The position numbers and the translations under genes were made by a program. From contig JAHHGZ010000007.1 of assembly GCA_019359595.1 (NCBI GenBank), forward strand, positions 124,001-188,000: 64,000 nucleotides of DNA, read 5' to 3'. Source of the stretch: Cyanomargarita calcarea GSE-NOS-MK-12-04C. Its GTDB lineage: Bacteria; Cyanobacteriota; Cyanobacteriia; Cyanobacteriales; Nostocaceae. Position 1 is the first letter of the stretch; every line of letters begins with the position of its first letter. Below, one piece after another: positions 59,664 through 64,000 of the stretch. A model generated the notes under the pieces. It saw only the letters and a list, made by a program, of their open reading frames with translations, did no database searches and was not told the DNA's origin.

Positions 59664-60908
59664 TCACCCCAACTCACGCAGGCGTTTTTGAAGAAAACGC
59701 CGCTCTGGTTCCTGCTTCACCAGAGCCAAAGCCTGTTGATAGGACGCTCTAGCATCATCAATCCTGCCCAATCGCCGACACAAGTCGGCTCGCGCTGCGT
59801 GTGTCAGATGGTAGTCAGTTAAATCGCCCCGTGCTAAGATGTCGTCGATCTGATGCAGTCCTGCTAAAAAGCCATCACGCATCGCCACCGCCACCGCCCG
59901 ATTCAACTCAACGATCGGCGATGGCTCTACTCGGATTAGCACATCATACAAAGCCACAATCTTTGCCCAGTCTGTTTCAGCTGCACTCGATACCTCAGAA
60001 TGCACCGCCGCGATCGCTGCCTGAAGCGTGTATGAGCCAAACTGTTGCGACGATAGCGATCGCTGTACCAGTGCCCTGCCTTCAGCAATCTGTGCTTGGT
60101 TCCAGAGCGAACGGTTCTGCTCTTCTAACAGGATAAGATCGCCACTCGCCGAAGTGCGTGCAGTGCGTCGCGATTCTTGTAGCAGCATCAGCGCGAGGAG
60201 TCCGATCGTCTCCGAATCTGGTAACAGTTCCATCACCAACCGCCCTAAACGGATCGCCTCATCAGCAAGCTCGACTCGTGTCAACGACATGCCAGAGGAG
60301 GCAGCGTACCCTTCGTTAAAGACTAGATAGATCGTTTGAAGTACAGTATCTAATCGATCGGGCAGATCGGTCAGCGATGGCACCTGATAAGGAATGTGTG
60401 CAGCGCGGATCTTCGCCTTAGCCCGCACGATCCGCTGCGCCAATGTAGCGGGAGCAATCAGGAAGGCACTGGCAATTTCCTCAGTTGTGAGTCCGCAGAC
60501 TTCCCGCAAGGTCAAGGCTACCTGGGCTTCTTTTGACAGAGCGGGATGGCAACAAGTGAAGATTAGGCGCAGGCGATCGTCTTCAACATCCTCTTCATCC
60601 TGCACAGTGGTATCACTCTGGTCGATTTGCGAAGCGAGTTCTGGTAAAGACGAGTCAAAGCGGGCGCGACGACGGATGGTGTCAATCGCTTTGAAGCGTC
60701 CCGCCGAAACCAGCCACGATCGTGGGTTAGCGGGTATACCGTCACGAGACCACTGCGACACAGCGGCACTAAAGGCTTCATGCACGGCCTCTTCAGCGAG
60801 GTCAAAGTCACCGAGCAAGCGAATTAGGGTGGCGAAAACGCGACGGAACTCGGTGCGGTAGATAGTATCCACATGCTCTCGAATCTGATTGCTTGCTTGG
60901 TGATTCAT
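59664..60908 (-). CDS. ECF42-type RNA polymerase sigma factor
   Basis: The 414-residue sigma factor has region 2 (IYRTEFRRVFATLIRLLGDFDLAEEAVHEAFSAAV, split across about residues 16-55), region 4 (LTLREVCGLTTEEIASAFL) and a long C-terminal helical/TPR-like extension that is typical of the ECF42 group. No anti-sigma gene is present; these factors are thought to be controlled through their own extension. It is the first gene of the block with DUF1579, two DGPF proteins and a VOC protein. Its DNA is visibly GC-richer than neighbours such as 56942, suggesting transfer. Confidence 0.92.
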   Translation of the reverse strand: MNHQASNQIREHVDTIYRTEFRRVFATLIRLLGDFDLAEEAVHEAFSAAVSQWSRDGIPANPRSWLVSAGRFKAIDTIRRRARFDSSLPELASQIDQSDTTVQDEEDVEDDRLRLIFTCCHPALSKEAQVALTLREVCGLTTEEIASAFLIAPATLAQRIVRAKAKIRAAHIPYQVPSLTDLPDRLDTVLQTIYLVFNEGYAASSGMSLTRVELADEAIRLGRLVMELLPDSETIGLLALMLLQESRRTARTSASGDLILLEEQNRSLWNQAQIAEGRALVQRSLSSQQFGSYTLQAAIAAVHSEVSSAAETDWAKIVALYDVLIRVEPSPIVELNRAVAVAMRDGFLAGLHQIDDILARGDLTDYHLTHAARADLCRRLGRIDDARASYQQALALVKQEPERRFLQKRLRELG

Positions 60909-61017
60909 CAGTCGAAATTACTGCATATAATTGGGTTTGCGCTTGCTGCATAATTTTTCCCAAGTTTTTGATACCGCATATGCATTGCTCCCGCAGTCAG
61001 CAAAGTACAATTATACT

Positions 61018-62061
61018 ATGTCACAGCCTACCCCTTCCCTAAGCCAACAGCCGAAAAAAAAAGGCAAGTCTCTCCCTTCTGGGTTAATTATCAAGACGGG
61101 AAAATTTGTCTGGACAACTATGTGGCACCTTATGATGTCCAACCTGGCACCCCGCAGCAAGTCAGGTGAGTACATCCGTCCCATTAGTCAGTTCCGAAAT
61201 TCCATCGGCACAGAAGAAAACAACCCTTACCCACCGTCGGCTGGGCGCTACCGTTTATACGCTGGTCTGGGATGCCCTTGGGCACACCGCACTCTAGTTT
61301 TGAGAGCATTGAAGGGACTAGAAGATGCAATCTCTGTATCAATTGTGTCTCCTTCGCCAAATGAAGGAATTTGGATACTCAATCAACAGGAAAAAGGCTG
61401 TCGCACGGTTCCGGAACTTTATGAATTAGCAGAACCAGGCTATAAGGGACGTTGTACGGTGCCGATATTGTGGGATGAGCAAACAAATACGATAGTCAAC
61501 AACGAAAGTGCAGAGATTATTGTCATCTTGAACGCTCAGTTCAACGAGTTTGCGACTAATGCCAGCCTGGAGCTTTATCCAGAGTCACATAGAGAAGAAA
61601 TTGACCGTTGGAATGAGAAAATTTACCATGCGGTGAATAATGGCGTGTATCGCTGCGGTTTTGCTCAAACTCAAGAAGCTTATGATAAGGCTTGTAACGA
61701 GTTATTTGCTGCCCTTGATGAAATTGATAGTGTTCTGGAAACGAGTCGATATCTGTGCGGGGATGGAGTGACCCTGGCGGATGTACGTCTGTTTACGACT
61801 TTATTCCGTTTTGATGTTGTTTATTATGGCTTATTTAAGTGCGATCGCCAAAGAATTAAAGACTATAAAAATTTGGGGGCTTATCTGCGGGATTTATATC
61901 AGCTTCCAGGTGTTGCAGATACCTGCGACTTAGAGAGTGTGAAGCGTGATTATTACGGCAATTTGTTTCCGCTTAATCCTGGTGGGATAATTCCAAGAGG
62001 CTCTGATGTGACGAACCTCCTAGAACCGCATCATCGAGAAAGCATTGTGACATACTCCTAA
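61018..62061 (+). CDS. Xi-class glutathione transferase (glutathionyl-hydroquinone reductase-like)
   Basis: From ATG 61018 (MSQPTPSLSQQPKKKG) the product has 347 residues. It has the catalytic CPWAHRT motif (GLGCPWAHRTLVLRALKG), YKGRCTVPILWD, VNNESAEII and LCGDGVTLADVRLFTTLFR. This is the S-glutathionyl-hydroquinone reductase/ECM4 group, which removes glutathione from quinone adducts using the Cys. The frame extends 29 codons upstream without family resemblance. It is divergent from the ECF gene, 109 bases apart. Confidence 0.9.
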   Translation: MSQPTPSLSQQPKKKGKSLPSGLIIKTGKFVWTTMWHLMMSNLAPRSKSGEYIRPISQFRNSIGTEENNPYPPSAGRYRLYAGLGCPWAHRTLVLRALKGLEDAISVSIVSPSPNEGIWILNQQEKGCRTVPELYELAEPGYKGRCTVPILWDEQTNTIVNNESAEIIVILNAQFNEFATNASLELYPESHREEIDRWNEKIYHAVNNGVYRCGFAQTQEAYDKACNELFAALDEIDSVLETSRYLCGDGVTLADVRLFTTLFRFDVVYYGLFKCDRQRIKDYKNLGAYLRDLYQLPGVADTCDLESVKRDYYGNLFPLNPGGIIPRGSDVTNLLEPHHRESIVTYS

Positions 62062-62127
62062 ATCAACCACAATCAGTGTGATGTAGGCTTCTCGCAGTCC
62101 TGTTAAGGATATACGAGATTTCTGCGC

Positions 62128-62943
62128 CTACTGTTTTGGCTGAACTGGTTTGAGATTTTTTGCCCTATAGAAGGTTTCTAAACTATCGCGATCGCCAACA
62201 AAACGCCAGTGCCAAGGTTCATAGCTCACCCCTTGTACGTTGTCTTTGGGAAAGGACATCTCAAAGCTAAAACGTGCGGCATTGGCTTGCAACCACTGAT
62301 AAGCCTTGGTGGTGTCAAAAGTTTCAATAACATTCGTTCCCGCTGCTGCCCCATCTCCTATATCCACAGCATAACCCGTGTGATGTTCGCTATGACCTGG
62401 AGGGGCACTCAATGCTGCTCTTTCTGCTGGTGTTTGATTGCGCTGGGCACCGACATCAAAAAATAACTTTTCTTGGTCTTTGATTGAACGAAAAGCAGAA
62501 AGTGGCACCAAACTCACACCCGCACTTCGAGCTGCTTGCACCATTGCCTGAAACTTCTCAGCAGCAGCAGATCGCATTTTGATGCGTCCATCTGCCGAAA
62601 TTGAAACTAATTCTGTCTCTAGGGCTTCTGGATATGCCAAATGCCCCAAAATCACATCACTATTATTTTGGGGATTGACAGAAGCGTTAGGTTGTGGTGC
62701 GGTTACAGCAGTTGGTGCATCAGCCGATTTTTTGGGTACAGTCAGAAAAAATAGAAAACCACTAATAACGGCAAGTAAGACAAATCCCGTGACACCAACC
62801 ATTCCCAACATCAAGGGACGTTTCTTTCCCTTGGGTGCTAATTCAGGAGTATCGCGGAAAGCTGCGGGAATATCCTCACCAGTATTAGCATTAGAATTAG
62901 CTTCGGAGTCTTGAGATTTTCCAGAAAACCCAGGATTATTCAA
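62128..62943 (-). CDS. D-alanyl-D-alanine carboxypeptidase (VanY/M15B type)
   Basis: The 271-residue protein has a charged N-tail, a membrane span near residues 43-67 (LMLGMVGVTGFVLLAVISGF) and a periplasmic M15 peptidase domain with zinc ligands in PPGHSEHHTGYAVDIGD and EPWHWRF. It trims D-Ala from peptidoglycan stems. The fold and length fit VanY. It is oriented opposite to its neighbours and appears monocistronic. Confidence 0.93.
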   Translation of the reverse strand: MNNPGFSGKSQDSEANSNANTGEDIPAAFRDTPELAPKGKKRPLMLGMVGVTGFVLLAVISGFLFFLTVPKKSADAPTAVTAPQPNASVNPQNNSDVILGHLAYPEALETELVSISADGRIKMRSAAAEKFQAMVQAARSAGVSLVPLSAFRSIKDQEKLFFDVGAQRNQTPAERAALSAPPGHSEHHTGYAVDIGDGAAAGTNVIETFDTTKAYQWLQANAARFSFEMSFPKDNVQGVSYEPWHWRFVGDRDSLETFYRAKNLKPVQPKQ

Positions 62944-63045
62944 GGATCAACTCCTGCTTGTGTTGAATAGCCATAACAGATTGTAGACTGGAGAGGATTA
63001 AACGCAATAGGTAAAATTTGACATCTGTAATTATTAGGCGTTGCC

Positions 63046-63963
63046 TTGACAAACATCCTAGAACTATACGTCAAGCTGGTGGGATTAGTCCTAGTAGGCT
63101 TTATTCTCGGACGCAAACTATCCCCTTCAGTTCCCACTCGTTTGGCTCAGTTTCTCTTCTGGGTGGGTGTACCGATAAGTATTGTTGCATTTTTACGCCA
63201 AACTGATTTATCAGGAAAAATTTGGATTGCTCCGGCGATCGCTTACCTCGCTACTATACTAGGAGCATTTCTAGCTTGGATGTGGATAAAATGGCAAGGT
63301 TATTTTACAAAAAACATTCCCTCAAAACCAACTCAAGGTAGTTTTATTCTGGCATCAATGGTGGGTAACACGGGTTATCTTGGCTATCCCATTACCTTAG
63401 CAATGGTTGGTAAGGAATACTTTGCTTGGGCACTATTCTACGATTTGTTAGGAACACTTTTTGCGGCTTATGGCTTGGGTGTGGCTTTAGCAGCTCGGAT
63501 GGGGAGCGATTTCCAGAATTATTGGCAGATTTCCAAAGCAATTTTAATCAATCCGGCTTTGTGGAGTTTTGCTTTTGGCTTGTTGTTTCGCCAAGTAGCA
63601 ATCCCTACACCAGTAGAATTTGCCTTGGACAAAATGGCATGGATTGCAGTTGCTTTATCATTGGCATTAATTGGGATGCGGTTGAGCAAGCTGAATTCTT
63701 GGCGTAGTTTACCACAGGCAGGGATTGGCTTAATAATCAAAATGTTGATAGTCCCTCTAATTTTAGGTAGTGCATTACCATTGTTTGGCATAAGTGGTAA
63801 AACTGCACAAGCGATCGTGTTGCAAATGGCGATGCCTCCAGCCTTCGCAACACTTGTATTAGCTGAAACCTTCAATCTCGATCGCGAATTAGCTGTTACT
63901 GCATTAGCTGCAGGTTCGGTTGTATTGCTCGTTACTCTTCCCCTTTGGCTGTGGCTGTTCTGA
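63046..63963 (+). CDS. AEC-family (auxin efflux carrier) permease
   Basis: The 305-residue protein has about ten membrane spans with an internal break (MVGNTGYLGYPITLAM after span 4, and MPPAFATLVLAETF late), the duplicated half layout of AEC transporters. It starts with a TTG at 63046; no upstream ATG is in frame. It probably moves organic acids or similar anions. A few bases after its stop the window ends. It is divergent to the carboxypeptidase gene. Confidence 0.88.
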   Translation: MTNILELYVKLVGLVLVGFILGRKLSPSVPTRLAQFLFWVGVPISIVAFLRQTDLSGKIWIAPAIAYLATILGAFLAWMWIKWQGYFTKNIPSKPTQGSFILASMVGNTGYLGYPITLAMVGKEYFAWALFYDLLGTLFAAYGLGVALAARMGSDFQNYWQISKAILINPALWSFAFGLLFRQVAIPTPVEFALDKMAWIAVALSLALIGMRLSKLNSWRSLPQAGIGLIIKMLIVPLILGSALPLFGISGKTAQAIVLQMAMPPAFATLVLAETFNLDRELAVTALAAGSVVLLVTLPLWLWLF

Positions 63964-64000
63964 TTTTGGATTTCTCTTCGATAAGCCGCCTTTAGAACCG

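Noticed and set aside
60394-60861. Plus-strand open frame of 155 codons
   Set aside because: It is antisense to the ECF42 sigma factor; the GC-rich DNA keeps the opposite frame open by chance.

Overview
The window looks like a chromosomal segment of a filamentous, probably heterocyst-forming cyanobacterium (Nostocales-type). The grounds are the many GCGATCGC-type HIP1 octamers, cyanobacterial families throughout (PATAN-REC regulator, SLH/OprB iron porin, DUF2808, a two-domain NDP-mannose pyrophosphorylase/phosphomannomutase-like protein, a PlsY-like/PEP-synthase-like fusion), heptamer-type intergenic repeats, and a gene set that matches the heterocyst envelope polysaccharide (HEP) island of Anabaena PCC 7120. 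I see no rRNA, tRNA, CRISPR array or intact transposase gene.

Layout. 1-5.7 kb: a fusion gene cut by the left edge, a 46-residue membrane protein, a repeat-rich spacer, an SGNH hydrolase, a pentapeptide-repeat protein and folE. 6.1-15.9 kb: seven minus-strand genes for glycan handling: a GT2, a tandem pair of paralogous GT4 enzymes, a two-domain histidine phosphatase, an MsbA-like ABC exporter and two COG4671-like glycosyltransferases. 16.2-22.2 kb: an iron-uptake porin, a DUF2808 protein, a stand-alone receiver protein, a 1-kb repeat-filled spacer, and an OmpR-type regulator overlapping its histidine kinase.

22.4-43.4 kb: a 21-kb minus-strand polysaccharide island. From its promoter end it carries rfbF, an L-2-hydroxyglutarate-oxidase-like enzyme, an NAD epimerase, a GT2, a PhyH-like dioxygenase, rfbC, a SAF-type oxidoreductase, a GT4, a Wzc-like chain-length/kinase protein, then (after a terminator and a 0.9-kb spacer) hepC-like sugar transferase, a GT, hepA-like exporter, GT2, GT4, GT2 and a Wzy/ligase-like membrane protein. 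Nucleotide-sugar supply, assembly, length control and export are therefore all encoded together. A key catalytic motif of the hepC product is altered, and the last codons of the Wzy-like gene come from an inserted MITE.

43.9-47.7 kb: a kinase/PP2C/vWA gene set of the TerY-P triad type, with the kinase fused to a membrane segment and TPR repeats. 48.3-53.3 kb: a PATAN-REC plus CheY pair, pheT and a YciI protein. 54.2-56.8 kb: the NDP-mannose pyrophosphorylase with a phosphomannomutase-like half whose active-site loops look degenerate. 57.4-60.9 kb: a visibly GC-richer block with an ECF42-type sigma factor and its usual partners (two DGPF/YciI proteins, a VOC protein, DUF1579), probably acquired by transfer. 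61-64 kb: a glutathionyl-hydroquinone-reductase-like GST, a D,D-carboxypeptidase and an AEC-family permease.

The spacers are unusually rich in small mobile or repetitive DNA: three identical 112-bp MITEs with 3-bp target duplications, several other MITE-like inverted repeats, a TGTCTAATAGC repeat family, GAAGGAA purine tracts and long perfect hairpins. No single wholly new system is proven. The best candidates are the deoxysugar/oxidation subset of the polysaccharide island, the kinase-TPR version of the TerY-P triad, and the active MITE family.
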